Program-made: the position numbers and the translations under genes
Assembly: GCF_000622365.1 (NCBI RefSeq)
Contig: NZ_JASC01000014.1
Coordinates: forward strand, 186,001 to 250,000
DNA: 64,000 nt
Reading direction: 5' to 3'
DNA from: Sulfitobacter noctilucae
GTDB taxonomy: Bacteria > Pseudomonadota > Alphaproteobacteria > Rhodobacterales > Rhodobacteraceae
The notes under the pieces: model-generated
Database searches by the model: none
What the model saw: the letters and a program-made list of their open reading frames with translations, nothing else
Told to the model about the DNA's origin: nothing
Shown here: piece after piece, positions 8,294-16,944 of the stretch
Layout of the letters: the number at the start of each line of letters is the position of its first letter
Position numbering within the stretch: the first letter of the stretch is position 1

Positions 8294-10479
8294 CCGAGCA
8301 TTTCAAAATGGACGCGCCCGCCACGGACCGGCGATTGGACGATATGGCGCAGGGGCTTGTCGGCGCGCCACTGGACCGGCCGGAGGGACCGCTAAAGGTA
8401 TCGGGGACTGCGACCTATGCAAACGAATGGCAAGTCGACGGTATGGTACATGGCGTGATGGTACGGGCACCTACCAACTCGGGGCGCATCGTGCTTTCCA
8501 ACCGTGATGAAGTGGCAAACCTGCCGGGGGTCTTGTCGGTCATTCAAGACGAACGTCTGCTGAGAAACCCCGCACAAGGCACGGCCAACCAAGCCCCCGT
8601 TCAAGGGGCGCAGCACGCCGCTTATGTCGGCCAGCTGATTGCAGTTGTGGTGGCGGAAAGCTTTGAACAGGCGCGTCATGCTGCCCAATCGTTGCAGGTC
8701 GTCCTCGAGAACGGCGAATTAATGCCTGTCGATCCGGTCACCGCAGCCGTTGAAGCGCAAGAGGATCAGGCACTCGATCAGGGCGATCTAGAAGGGGCAA
8801 TAACGGGTGCGGCGCATAGCGTTGATGTTACCTATACCACCCCGTCGCATTCCAGTTCACCGATGGAGCCGCATGCATCCATCGCATCTTGGGACGGAGA
8901 TGATCTGACGCTGCGCGGCAGTTACCAGATGTTAAAATACAACCGCAACGAGCTCGCGGATGCATTGGGCGTTCACCCCGACCGGGTACGCATCATTTCC
9001 CCTTATGTGGGTGGTGGTTTCGGCTCGAAACTTGGACTGGCCCCGGAGGCAGTTGCCGCTGCTATTGCTGCTAAAGAGCTGGGGCGTCCCGTTTCGGTCG
9101 CCCTGCAACGTCAGCAGGTATACGAGGCAACGATGCGCCGCTCAGAGACCAGCCAGCGGGTGCGGCTCGCTGCGGATGCAGAGGGACGGCTGAACGGTTT
9201 GGGCCATGACGCCCGCGTGTCGAACCTGCCTGGTGAGACATTTGCCGAACCGGTGCTTCAGGCGTCGCACTTCTTATACGCTGGCGAGAACCGGCAGATG
9301 TCGATGGAACTGGCGCGGCTTCACCGGCTTTGCGCCGGTTCGGTGCGCGCACCGGGCGAGGCTGTCGGTGTCACCGTGCTGGAGAATGCGATGGACGAAT
9401 TGGCGCACGAGGCTGGAATTGATCCGGTGGAATTGCGCCTGCGAAACATCCCCGAGAAAGACCCGGAGAGTGGCAAAGAGTTTTCGTCCCGCCGGTTTCG
9501 CGATGCGCTGGAGAGTGGAGCGCGCGCGTTTGGCTGGTCAAAGCGGCCGGGTGTCATGGAACGACGCGAGGGTGAATGGCTGATCGGTTACGGGATGGCT
9601 TCTGCCGCACGGATCAACGTGCTGATGGACAGTCAGGCCCGCGTTGCCTTGCAACCTGATGGTAGGGCGCGGGTTGAAACGGATATGACTGACATCGGCA
9701 CCGGCACATATGCGATTCTTGGTCAGATTGCAGGCGAAATGCTTGGCCTGCCACGCGACCGAATTGATGTCGTTCTGGGCGACACTGATCTGCCGCCAGC
9801 GGCAGGTTCCGGCGGGTCCTGGGGTGCCACATCCAGCGGGACTTCGGTCTATGTCGCATGTCAGGCCATTCGCCGCCAGTTGGCTGAGCGTTTGGAGGTA
9901 GAAGAGCAGGATTTGTTGTTGAAAGACGGTCGTGTCACCTATGCCAATCAGACCAAAGCTCTTGGCGATGTGCTGCAAGGCGACGAAATCGTGAAGCTGG
10001 GCTACGTACAGCCGGGCGACACATCTGAAGCGGTGCGGCAGGCAACATTCGGAGCCTATTTTGCTGAAGTCGCCGTCCATGCAGCCTCTGGCGAAACGCG
10101 TGTGAGGCGCATGCACGGTAGCTTTGCTGCAGGCCGGATTTTAAACGCCAAAACAGCACGGTCGCAATGCATTGGCGGCATGACCTTCGGCATCGGAATG
10201 GCGCTTACCGAAGAACTGGCCTTTGACCCGCGCGACGGGCATGTCGCTAATCATAATCTGGCCGAATACCACATCCCGGTGAACGCTGACGTGCCGCAAC
10301 TGACAGTAGAGCTACTGGAAGAGCGCGACGATTGGGCGAGCCCTTTGCAAGCAAAAGGGATCGGCGAGCTAGGCATTTGCGGTGCAGCGGCGGCAATCAC
10401 CAATGGCATTTTTAACGCCACCGGCGTGCGTGTCCGGGACTATCCAGCGACATTGGATAAGGTAATTACAGGGATGTGA
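8290..10479 (+). CDS. molybdenum hydroxylase, molybdopterin subunit (PaoC-like)
   Basis: The 729-residue protein is about the length of E. coli PaoC and has both Mo-binding domains. Visible are [23 protein letters not shown] at the start, [11 protein letters not shown], and [13 protein letters not shown], an arginine-containing active-site loop. [10 protein letters not shown] near residue 690 holds the family's catalytic glutamate. It would hydroxylate an aldehyde or N-heterocycle at a molybdenum cytosine dinucleotide centre. Aldehyde oxidation is most likely by similarity to PaoC, but the substrate is not fixed. No XdhC/PaoD maturation gene follows; the next gene is convergent. Confidence 0.9.
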   Translation: MTEHFKMDAPATDRRLDDMAQGLVGAPLDRPEGPLKVSGTATYANEWQVDGMVHGVMVRAPTNSGRIVLSNRDEVANLPGVLSVIQDERLLRNPAQGTANQAPVQGAQHAAYVGQLIAVVVAESFEQARHAAQSLQVVLENGELMPVDPVTAAVEAQEDQALDQGDLEGAITGAAHSVDVTYTTPSHSSSPMEPHASIASWDGDDLTLRGSYQMLKYNRNELADALGVHPDRVRIISPYVGGGFGSKLGLAPEAVAAAIAAKELGRPVSVALQRQQVYEATMRRSETSQRVRLAADAEGRLNGLGHDARVSNLPGETFAEPVLQASHFLYAGENRQMSMELARLHRLCAGSVRAPGEAVGVTVLENAMDELAHEAGIDPVELRLRNIPEKDPESGKEFSSRRFRDALESGARAFGWSKRPGVMERREGEWLIGYGMASAARINVLMDSQARVALQPDGRARVETDMTDIGTGTYAILGQIAGEMLGLPRDRIDVVLGDTDLPPAAGSGGSWGATSSGTSVYVACQAIRRQLAERLEVEEQDLLLKDGRVTYANQTKALGDVLQGDEIVKLGYVQPGDTSEAVRQATFGAYFAEVAVHAASGETRVRRMHGSFAAGRILNAKTARSQCIGGMTFGIGMALTEELAFDPRDGHVANHNLAEYHIPVNADVPQLTVELLEERDDWASPLQAKGIGELGICGAAAAITNGIFNATGVRVRDYPATLDKVITGM

Positions 10480-10515
10480 TGCATATGAGCGGGTAGGCAG
10501 CGGTGATCCAAGTCG

Positions 10516-11712
10516 TCAGATTACCGCACGTTCAACAAAGGGTGTGGCATGATCGATCCGGCCGGGGCTGAAAGCCGCTAGGTCAAGGCTTTGATAAGAA
10601 CCATAGGCGATCCATTCAGCCACACCGCGCCCCAAAGCTGGGGATTGTTGCAGCCCGTGGCCAGAAAAGCCGTTCACGAAGATGAAGTTGCGGACCTCGC
10701 CGTGTGGCCCGACAACTGCGTTTTGGTCAAATGTGTTATAGGCATAATGGCCAACCCATTCGTTTATCAGCTTCACCTGTTCAAACGCGGGCACGCGGGT
10801 CGCGACTGCAGGCCAGACCTTGTCTTCCCAAATGCTGTGATCAAAGCTGAAGTCATCTACCGCGACATCTATATCGTCATGCGGGGGGCATCCGGCCAGA
10901 TAGTATTTGCCTTCACTGCGCACATGCACCCCTGACGGATCGATTGTCAGCGGTAGGTCCTGCGCCAACGGTTCGGCTGCATCAAAAACAAACGTATACC
11001 GCTTTCGCGGGCGCACGGGCAGGTCCAGCCCGGCCATACGTGCGGTTTCAGATCCACGCGGACCGGAGGCGTTCACAACCGTACCGCAGCCAACAGTCTC
11101 GCCCGACTTCAGTGTCACGCTCTGAACCGCTGTGCCAACAGGGTTCAGCAACATCGCGGTCACTTCGTCGTGGATATACTCGACGCCGTTGCGACGGGCC
11201 ATGCGTTTGAACCAATCGAACATGGTGCCGCCGTCAAAGTAGCCTTCATCGACCAGATTGTGATTGCCTGCGAGGATGTCATCAAGCTGGTAGAACGGAT
11301 AAAGGGCGGCGATTTCGGCGCGGGTCATATGCCGCGTATGTGCACCCTCGGCGGCTTGTATGGCCTGACTTTGGCGCAGGTCCTCCGCAGCTTGGGGTGT
11401 ATCGGCGAGATAGAGGTAGCCATAGCTTTGCAGCAGCAAATGCGGCACCTCGGGGTCGCCGCCCATAAAGTCGCGGAACCCTTTGATAAAGGTCGCGCCG
11501 AATTGCGAGATACGGATATTAATGGGGTTCGAGAACTGTTGCCGGATGCATGAATTCGTATGGCTGGTTGAGGCGAACGTATAACTGGGATCACGTTCAA
11601 CAACGAGAACGCGCCCCTGAAACCCTGGCATCTGGGTCAACCACCATGCTACAGCCGAGCCGTAGATTGCGCCGCCGACAATGATCACATCATAGGTTTT
11701 ATGCTCTACCAT
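10516..11712 (-). CDS. FAD-dependent oxidoreductase of the DAO (sarcosine/glycine oxidase-like) family
   Basis: The 398-residue product begins YDVIIVGGAIYGSAVAWWLTQ, the Rossmann GxGxxG-type FAD motif (here GGAIYGSA), and has the DAO-family FAD contact DPSYTFASTSHTNSCIRQQFSNP. The C-terminal NGFSGHGLQQSPALGRGVAEWI is the usual second FAD-binding segment. Such enzymes oxidise secondary amines or amino acids; the substrate cannot be assigned. The next gene downstream on the same strand is the molybdenum hydroxylase's convergent partner, while a DsbA-fold gene lies 15 bases upstream in the same orientation, so those two are likely cotranscribed. Confidence 0.88.
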   Translation of the reverse strand: MVEHKTYDVIIVGGAIYGSAVAWWLTQMPGFQGRVLVVERDPSYTFASTSHTNSCIRQQFSNPINIRISQFGATFIKGFRDFMGGDPEVPHLLLQSYGYLYLADTPQAAEDLRQSQAIQAAEGAHTRHMTRAEIAALYPFYQLDDILAGNHNLVDEGYFDGGTMFDWFKRMARRNGVEYIHDEVTAMLLNPVGTAVQSVTLKSGETVGCGTVVNASGPRGSETARMAGLDLPVRPRKRYTFVFDAAEPLAQDLPLTIDPSGVHVRSEGKYYLAGCPPHDDIDVAVDDFSFDHSIWEDKVWPAVATRVPAFEQVKLINEWVGHYAYNTFDQNAVVGPHGEVRNFIFVNGFSGHGLQQSPALGRGVAEWIAYGSYQSLDLAAFSPGRIDHATPFVERAVI

Positions 11713-11727
11713 GCTGCCTGTGCCGCC

Positions 11728-12339
11728 TTATGTTGCGAAGGGCGTTTTCAACGCCCGCTCTACCATTTCCAGCCGATCCTGCCCGTAAAACATATCCCCG
11801 TCTACAAAGTACGTCGGAGAGCCAAAGACTGACCGTGCAACCGCTTCATCGGTATTGGCCTTGTGCTGTGACTGAACCTGCGTGTCGAGGGCACGGGCAA
11901 GCAGTCTGTCCCCGTCCAGCCCGACCTCATCGGCCAAACGGCGCAGGGTCGGCTCGTCCGCAAGATTTGCATCGTCGCGCCAATGTGCTTGCAGGATGGC
12001 ACGGCTCAGCGCGCCCGCGTGAGGCCCTGCCGCGATGATCGCACCATTCGCCAGCGCAAGGGAATTGTCATGATGGGTGGGGCGGTGTGCGATCATGGGT
12101 AGATCGCGTATTTCCGCCCAGCGCCGCATGTCGCGGCCAAAGAAATAGGCGATATGTGCGGCACTGCGCTTGGCGAAACCCGGTGCACCGGCGGCAGCGA
12201 TAACTGGCACAAAGTCAAACGGGCGGTGGATCACCCGCGCCCCCGCATCCCGCGCGATACGGTCAAGCTGCCACGCGCCCAGATAGGCATAGGCAGAATG
12301 GGCCGAGTAGAAGTATTCAATTGTCTTACCCTTTGGCAT
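11728..12339 (-). CDS. 2-hydroxychromene-2-carboxylate isomerase-like (DsbA-fold, kappa GST-like) protein
   Basis: From ATG 12339, preceded by AAGGAAAG, the 203-residue protein has the DsbA/kappa-GST layout. It starts with IEYFYSAHSAYAYLGAWQL, where the serine replaces the CxxC cysteine. A helical insertion includes ARDAGARVIHRPFDFVPV and RPTHHDNSLALANGAI. FGSPTYFVDGDMFYGQDRLEMVE closes the thioredoxin fold, with the cis-proline in SPTYFV. Known relatives isomerise hydroxychromene carboxylates with glutathione, but many genomic copies have other roles. The frame extends upstream of 12339 without family-like sequence. Confidence 0.82.
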   Translation of the reverse strand: MPKGKTIEYFYSAHSAYAYLGAWQLDRIARDAGARVIHRPFDFVPVIAAAGAPGFAKRSAAHIAYFFGRDMRRWAEIRDLPMIAHRPTHHDNSLALANGAIIAAGPHAGALSRAILQAHWRDDANLADEPTLRRLADEVGLDGDRLLARALDTQVQSQHKANTDEAVARSVFGSPTYFVDGDMFYGQDRLEMVERALKTPFAT

Positions 12340-12485
12340 TGTCTTTCCTTTCAGCAGTTTGCACTGCCAGTGCCTCAATGAACGCTGGCTTGGCGATTGA
12401 GCTTGACTTATATTCGGGCAATCGCAGGTCATAGTGTTATGACGTTGCCGAAAAATACAGCGCTAATGCCAGAGGATAAGTGCCG

Positions 12486-13031
12486 ATGACGGACCGCGAA
12501 GAGATTGAAGACCTCATTGCGCGTGTGGCTCTCAAGGACCGCGCGGCGTTTGAGGAACTCTATGATCGGGTGTCTGCGAAACTATTCGGCGTCTGCCTGC
12601 GTGTCTTGAACAAGCGAGCGGCAGCAGAGGACGCGATGCAGGACACATTTGTCAAAATCTGGAACAACGCAGACCGGTATCGCGCGAATGGGCTGTCGCC
12701 CATGACCTGGCTGATTACCATCGCCCGCAATACGGCCATCGACCGTTTGCGCGCCCGCAAGGCAGGTCATCAGGACGTCAACAAACCGGGGTTCGAGTTG
12801 ATCGCACCCGGCCCGTCGCCTGAGGACGCCGCCGTCGCTTCATCCGAGGCATCGAAACTCACCGGATGTCTGGATGAGTTAGAGGCCGACCGCGGTGCGG
12901 CCATTCGAGGGGCCTACCTTGACGGCATGTCCTATGCTGATCTTGCCGGCAAATTTGACGTACCGCTTAACACGATGCGAACCTGGCTGCGGCGCGGGCT
13001 CATCGCCTTGCGAGAGTGTATGAGCGCATGA
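12486..13031 (+). CDS. ECF-type RNA polymerase sigma factor
   Basis: The 181-residue protein has sigma region 2 (FEELYDRVSAKLFGVCLRVL, then AEDAMQDTFVKIWNNADRY, the core-binding and -10 segments) and region 4 (IRGAYLDGMSYADLAGKFDVPLNTMRTWLRRGL, the -35 helix-turn-helix). ATG 12486 is preferred because GAGG lies nine bases upstream; the in-frame GTG at 12480 is too close to it. The anti-sigma gene overlaps its stop by ATGA, the usual arrangement for a sequestered sigma factor. Regulation is probably by its own promoter between 12340 and 12485, but I could not fix a -35/-10 pair. Confidence 0.93.
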   Translation: MTDREEIEDLIARVALKDRAAFEELYDRVSAKLFGVCLRVLNKRAAAEDAMQDTFVKIWNNADRYRANGLSPMTWLITIARNTAIDRLRARKAGHQDVNKPGFELIAPGPSPEDAAVASSEASKLTGCLDELEADRGAAIRGAYLDGMSYADLAGKFDVPLNTMRTWLRRGLIALRECMSA

Positions 13032-13717
13032 GCGACGAGACCTTGCCCCCCCGCGACGAAGACGATCTGCAAGCGGCCGAATACGCGCTTGGTGTTGCAG
13101 AGGATTCGGCACTGGACGCGGCTCGCGACCGTACCCGCTTTGATGCCGCTTTTGCGCAACGTGTCGCCGGGTGGCAGGAACGCTTTGTCGTGATGGCTGA
13201 AGGCATTGACCCGGTAACCCCGCCCAAGAAAGTGAAGCGGGCCATCCTGAGTGCGCTGTTCCCGAAAATGCGGGTGCCTTTGATGCAGCGGCTTTGGGTC
13301 TGGCAAGGCATCGCATTGGCCGCAATGGCTTTGGCTGCCTATCTGGCCGCACCGTTGTTGCAGCCCGCACCCGATACAGTACCGCGTGATGTCTATGCCA
13401 CCTATATGGCTGGGGACGTGGATGACCTTGAGTTGATCGCCGTGGTCGACACCACCGGCGATATCGCCTTGCGCCGCGTTTCCGGTCAAGCTCCCGAAGG
13501 CCGCGTGTTGCAGCTTTGGGCGGTCTTGCCAGACACCGCGCCGATCTCATTGGGGGTTCTGCCGTCTGATGAGACAACCCGCGTGCGCTTGCCGCAGGCT
13601 TTGCAGGCGCAAATCGGTGTGATGACGCTGGCAGTGTCCGATGAACCACCCGGTGGTGCACCCGGCGCGGCACCAACAGGGGCCATTCGCGCGGCCGGGG
13701 CAATCAACGAGCTTTAG
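13028..13717 (+). CDS. RskA-like membrane anti-sigma factor
   Basis: The 229-residue protein starts at an ATG overlapping the sigma stop. Its N-terminal cytoplasmic part (EDDLQAAEYALGVAE onward) resembles the sigma-binding domain of anti-sigma-K-type proteins and lacks a zinc HxxxCxxC motif. One membrane helix lies near residues 94-113 (WQGIALAAMALAAYLAAPLL). The periplasmic RskA-type domain includes GRVLQLWAVLPDTAPISLGVLP and a proline/glycine/alanine-rich tail. It should hold the upstream ECF sigma factor at the membrane until an envelope signal triggers release, likely by proteolysis. The signal is unknown. Confidence 0.85.
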   Translation: MSDETLPPRDEDDLQAAEYALGVAEDSALDAARDRTRFDAAFAQRVAGWQERFVVMAEGIDPVTPPKKVKRAILSALFPKMRVPLMQRLWVWQGIALAAMALAAYLAAPLLQPAPDTVPRDVYATYMAGDVDDLELIAVVDTTGDIALRRVSGQAPEGRVLQLWAVLPDTAPISLGVLPSDETTRVRLPQALQAQIGVMTLAVSDEPPGGAPGAAPTGAIRAAGAINEL

Positions 13718-13826
13718 TATGATCAGTGCTCAATGGGCCGCACTGGCCTGACCCTGACGCGCTTTTGCGTAGCGAATTGTCGCGTTCGGCATTGAGCGAG
13801 CGCTAAGAGAGAGCCATAGTGGTGTG

Positions 13827-14807
13827 ATGAAAGCGCCACTGATCGACAACCTGCAATACGCCAATTTCTCGCCGCGTATCTTTGAACAGATGCGCGCGGG
13901 CGGTGTGGACGCAGTGCATGTGACCATCGCCTATCACGGAAGCTTTCGCGAAATGGTGCTGAACCTGGAGCGCTGGAACCGCTGGTTCGAGGACCATTCC
14001 GATCTGATCTTCAAGGGCACAACCGCTGCCGACGTGATCCGCGCCCAGGAAACCCAGCGCACGGCGATATTCTTCGGCTTCCAGAACCCAAGCCCGATTG
14101 AGGACGACATCGGTCTGGTCGAAATCTGCCATCAGTTGGGCATCCGTTTCATGCAGTTGACCTACAACAACCAGAGCCTGCTGGCGACGGGCTGTTATGA
14201 GGACGATGACACCGGCCTCACCCGCATGGGCCGCGCCGTTGTCACGGAAATGAACCGCGTCGGCATGGTCATCGACATGAGCCATTCGGCGGAGCGCTCC
14301 ACCCTCGAAGCCATCGACCATTCCACACGTCCCATCGCCATCACCCACGCCAATCCGCATTGGTGGCACGCCGCTCTGCGCAACAAATCTGATACTGTGC
14401 TAAAGGCATTGACCGGAGCAGGGGGGATGCTCGGGTTTTCCGTTTATCCGCATCACCTCGCGGGTGGCAGCGACTGCACGCTTAAGAGCTTTTGCGCGAT
14501 GATTGCCGAGGCAGCATCCCGCTATGGCGCAGAGAATCTCGGGATCGGCACAGATTTGTGTCAGGATCAGCCGGACAGTGTGGTAGAATGGATGCGCGTC
14601 GGTCGCTGGACCAAGGGCATCGACTACGGCGAAGGATCGGCAGGCCAGGCGGGCTTTCCGCCAATGCCGATCTGGTTCAACGATAACCGCGACTTTGGCA
14701 ATATCCGCAGCGGTTTGAGTGCCGCCGGCATGAACCAGAAAGAAGTTGACGGCATCATGGGCGGCAACTGGCTCCGCTTTTATGAACAGAGCTTTGGTGC
14801 GTTATGA
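13827..14807 (+). CDS. membrane-dipeptidase-like (peptidase M19) protein with altered metal site
   Basis: The 326-residue protein aligns along the renal/membrane dipeptidase family: QLTYNNQSLLATGCYEDDDTGLT, then VGMVIDMSHSAERSTLEAI, ITHANPHWWH, a GIGTDLCQD segment and a C-terminal MGGNWLRF. The N-terminal HxD zinc-binding motif of typical members (DGHND) is replaced by LIDNLQYAN. The same replacement occurs, as I recall, in a subgroup encoded beside dimethylglycine dehydrogenase genes in Pseudomonas. True dipeptidase activity is therefore doubtful. ATG 13827 is preferred over the in-frame GTG 13824. The next gene overlaps its stop by ATGA. Confidence 0.78.
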   Translation: MKAPLIDNLQYANFSPRIFEQMRAGGVDAVHVTIAYHGSFREMVLNLERWNRWFEDHSDLIFKGTTAADVIRAQETQRTAIFFGFQNPSPIEDDIGLVEICHQLGIRFMQLTYNNQSLLATGCYEDDDTGLTRMGRAVVTEMNRVGMVIDMSHSAERSTLEAIDHSTRPIAITHANPHWWHAALRNKSDTVLKALTGAGGMLGFSVYPHHLAGGSDCTLKSFCAMIAEAASRYGAENLGIGTDLCQDQPDSVVEWMRVGRWTKGIDYGEGSAGQAGFPPMPIWFNDNRDFGNIRSGLSAAGMNQKEVDGIMGGNWLRFYEQSFGAL

Positions 14808-16447
14808 GAGACGAACTCAGCATTCCGCAAACGGCTTTGCGCCCCGCCGATGAGGTGATGCGCCTCAGCCGCATGGGCGCCATGTTTCCCACGCGTCTGT
14901 CTTTTTTGCGCAGCCTGATGCGCCGACTGTCGGTTGAGCAAGTAACAGTTACCCGCCCTGTCTGGGAAATGTGTTCTGATGGCTTTGGCCACGCTGTCTA
15001 TTCTCTTGAACTTGGCGGACACAGTTATTCGTTGGTCGCAGTGTCGACCGATCTGCCACCCGATCAACGCACAGACCGCGTGATCGCAACGGCCTGGGAC
15101 AGCGCCTATGTGCTCTATGATGGTGTCCCATCGGCGGAGGAAATCGCCCGGATCGTGGCCAGCGCCCCGAAGCAGGAAGCTGCGCGGTTCACCGAACGCG
15201 ACCTGATCCTCAGCCGTGCCAACAAATCTGTGCGCTTGTTTGATCATGTGGTCACAGCATTGCGAGCAGGGCACCAACCCAACGCAGGTATGATCCGCGA
15301 GGTCGGGTATTTGATGCGGACGACTGCCGTCTACGGCAACGGCAAGTTCGGCATCGCCGACCGCAACCTGATTGAAAATCGTTCCGGCCTCGAAGGCCCC
15401 TTTGCCGCCGAAATGCTGACCGTCTGGCTAATCCGGCATTTCACCCATGATTTGGTGGAACACACGGGGCGTGGCAGGCTTGACCCCGGCTTGAAACGCC
15501 ATCTCGGCATCGGCAATTCCACGGGGTTAGGGATGGCCCCGTTTCTGGTCAATCACCCCGTACTGCTGAACAATTGGATGCACGCCCGCGAAACCGCCCT
15601 GGCACGTGTGCGTGCGATCCCGCAACTGACGCCCAATGAACAGCGTCGCCTTGTAGCGCTGGCTCAGCGTGCCACTCAGCATCTGGCGGAATGGCGCGTG
15701 CCGGACCCGGTGCATCAAGCGCGCATTGACCAACTGCGCAAGCATTGGCGCACCGCTTGCGCAGGGTTCGACTTTTCCGCCGAGTTGCCGCTGGATCATG
15801 CGATGAACAGCGTTGCTGGCGCTTCATGCGATGTGGAAGAGCTGACCGCAGCGCTCGTAATCGAACCGTTCGGTGATCTGGTGGATGAGCTTTGCGATTG
15901 TATGGCCGATCCTTTTGGTACCCTGGCACCGGCACCGCGTGATGTGGCGCAATTGCGCCTATTGATCGAACGCCACTTCGCATGGTCCATCGCGCCTGAT
16001 TACGACGACCCAGAGCACTGCGGCCAGTTCTGGTATGTCTCTGAAGCCAAGCAGGAACCCCGTCTGGGTTCGCGTTTTTCCGATGCGGGGGCGGCCCTCG
16101 AAAGCCCGTTGGACATCGGTCGGCGGATCAAGGCGCTCTATTCTGATCTGGAAGGGGCCTCAGGCGCGACCTCTGCTTTTCTCGAAGTATATCCCGACCA
16201 TGCGCTCGCGGTGGAACGCGTGGCCCTTGCGCCGCTGCATCCATACGCCGAAATTCGCGACAACCTGATTGCCACAACCTGCCTGCACATCGACATGCTG
16301 CGCTGCAAATTGTCCTTCTTCGGCGCGTCTAGATTCGACCCGAAGTCTGACCGCTGGACCCGGATCACATTGTGCCAGGGTGCGCCGCTTGCGGATGATC
16401 TGGCCGGGAACGCAGATGATTGGTGGCTGCCGGTCTTTGCGCCATGA
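14804..16447 (+). CDS. conserved protein of unknown function, 547 residues
   Basis: I do not recognise a known domain. The protein is soluble by appearance: no signal peptide or membrane helix, mixed alpha/beta, with helical stretches near 255-330 (TALARVRAIPQLTPNEQRR and following). It contains repeated aromatic/acidic segments such as IAPDYDDPEHCGQFWYVSEAKQEPRLG. Several histidines, cysteines and aspartates (HFTHDLVEHTGRG, ELCDCMADP) could bind ligand or metal, but no established motif is evident. It is sandwiched by ATGA overlaps between the M19-like gene and the DUF3726-like gene, so its product is made in fixed proportion with theirs and probably acts in the same process. Confidence 0.75.
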   Translation: MRDELSIPQTALRPADEVMRLSRMGAMFPTRLSFLRSLMRRLSVEQVTVTRPVWEMCSDGFGHAVYSLELGGHSYSLVAVSTDLPPDQRTDRVIATAWDSAYVLYDGVPSAEEIARIVASAPKQEAARFTERDLILSRANKSVRLFDHVVTALRAGHQPNAGMIREVGYLMRTTAVYGNGKFGIADRNLIENRSGLEGPFAAEMLTVWLIRHFTHDLVEHTGRGRLDPGLKRHLGIGNSTGLGMAPFLVNHPVLLNNWMHARETALARVRAIPQLTPNEQRRLVALAQRATQHLAEWRVPDPVHQARIDQLRKHWRTACAGFDFSAELPLDHAMNSVAGASCDVEELTAALVIEPFGDLVDELCDCMADPFGTLAPAPRDVAQLRLLIERHFAWSIAPDYDDPEHCGQFWYVSEAKQEPRLGSRFSDAGAALESPLDIGRRIKALYSDLEGASGATSAFLEVYPDHALAVERVALAPLHPYAEIRDNLIATTCLHIDMLRCKLSFFGASRFDPKSDRWTRITLCQGAPLADDLAGNADDWWLPVFAP

Positions 16448-16944
16448 TGTGCTCTGCCAACGAAGTCGTGACCCTTGCGGCTAAAGCCGCGCGCGGCGGC
16501 GGAGCACCACCGGCCCAAGCGACAGCCTTTGGCAAAGCAGCACTTAGCCATCTTGGCGCAGGTTGTGCCGCCGAAGACATTGCCGCCGCCCTTGATGGTT
16601 TGCCGGACGGGCCAGTCTTGGCGCTGCCCCTCCGACTTGCCACAGTATTAGAGAAAAATAGCGGCGAGATCGTCGATCACATGATCTCGCCCGGTCCCTT
16701 CGCGGCGCTGGAGCTAAGCTATTGTTATGCTAAGCGTTTTGCCGTCACCGGGAAGACGCAAGGCACAGATATCCATGTACGAATGTATATCAATCAACCG
16801 ACAAAACCCCCGCCGATGCCGCGTGTCGCGGTGCCGGACGAACTGATCACGAAAATGCAGCAACTCGCGGCAAAGACCCTTGTCCCTGAATCCGATGCGT
16901 CGCGCATTTCGGGCGCAGGGGCGGGCCTTACTGATAACGACTAG
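16444..16944 (+). CDS. DUF3726-like protein
   Basis: From ATG 16444, overlapping the preceding stop by four bases, the product is 166 residues. The N-terminus (SANEVVTLAAKAARGGGAPPAQATAFGKAALSHL) has the helix followed by an ARGxG motif that I associate with DUF3726 proteins. The middle is hydrophobic and the C-terminus (LITKMQQLAAKTLVPESDASRISGAGAG) resembles the same family. No catalytic residue set is recognisable. It closes the three-gene unit begun by the M19-like gene. Its TAG shares CTAG with the convergent hrpB stop. The family name is from memory; function is unknown. Confidence 0.6.
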   Translation: MMCSANEVVTLAAKAARGGGAPPAQATAFGKAALSHLGAGCAAEDIAAALDGLPDGPVLALPLRLATVLEKNSGEIVDHMISPGPFAALELSYCYAKRFAVTGKTQGTDIHVRMYINQPTKPPPMPRVAVPDELITKMQQLAAKTLVPESDASRISGAGAGLTDND

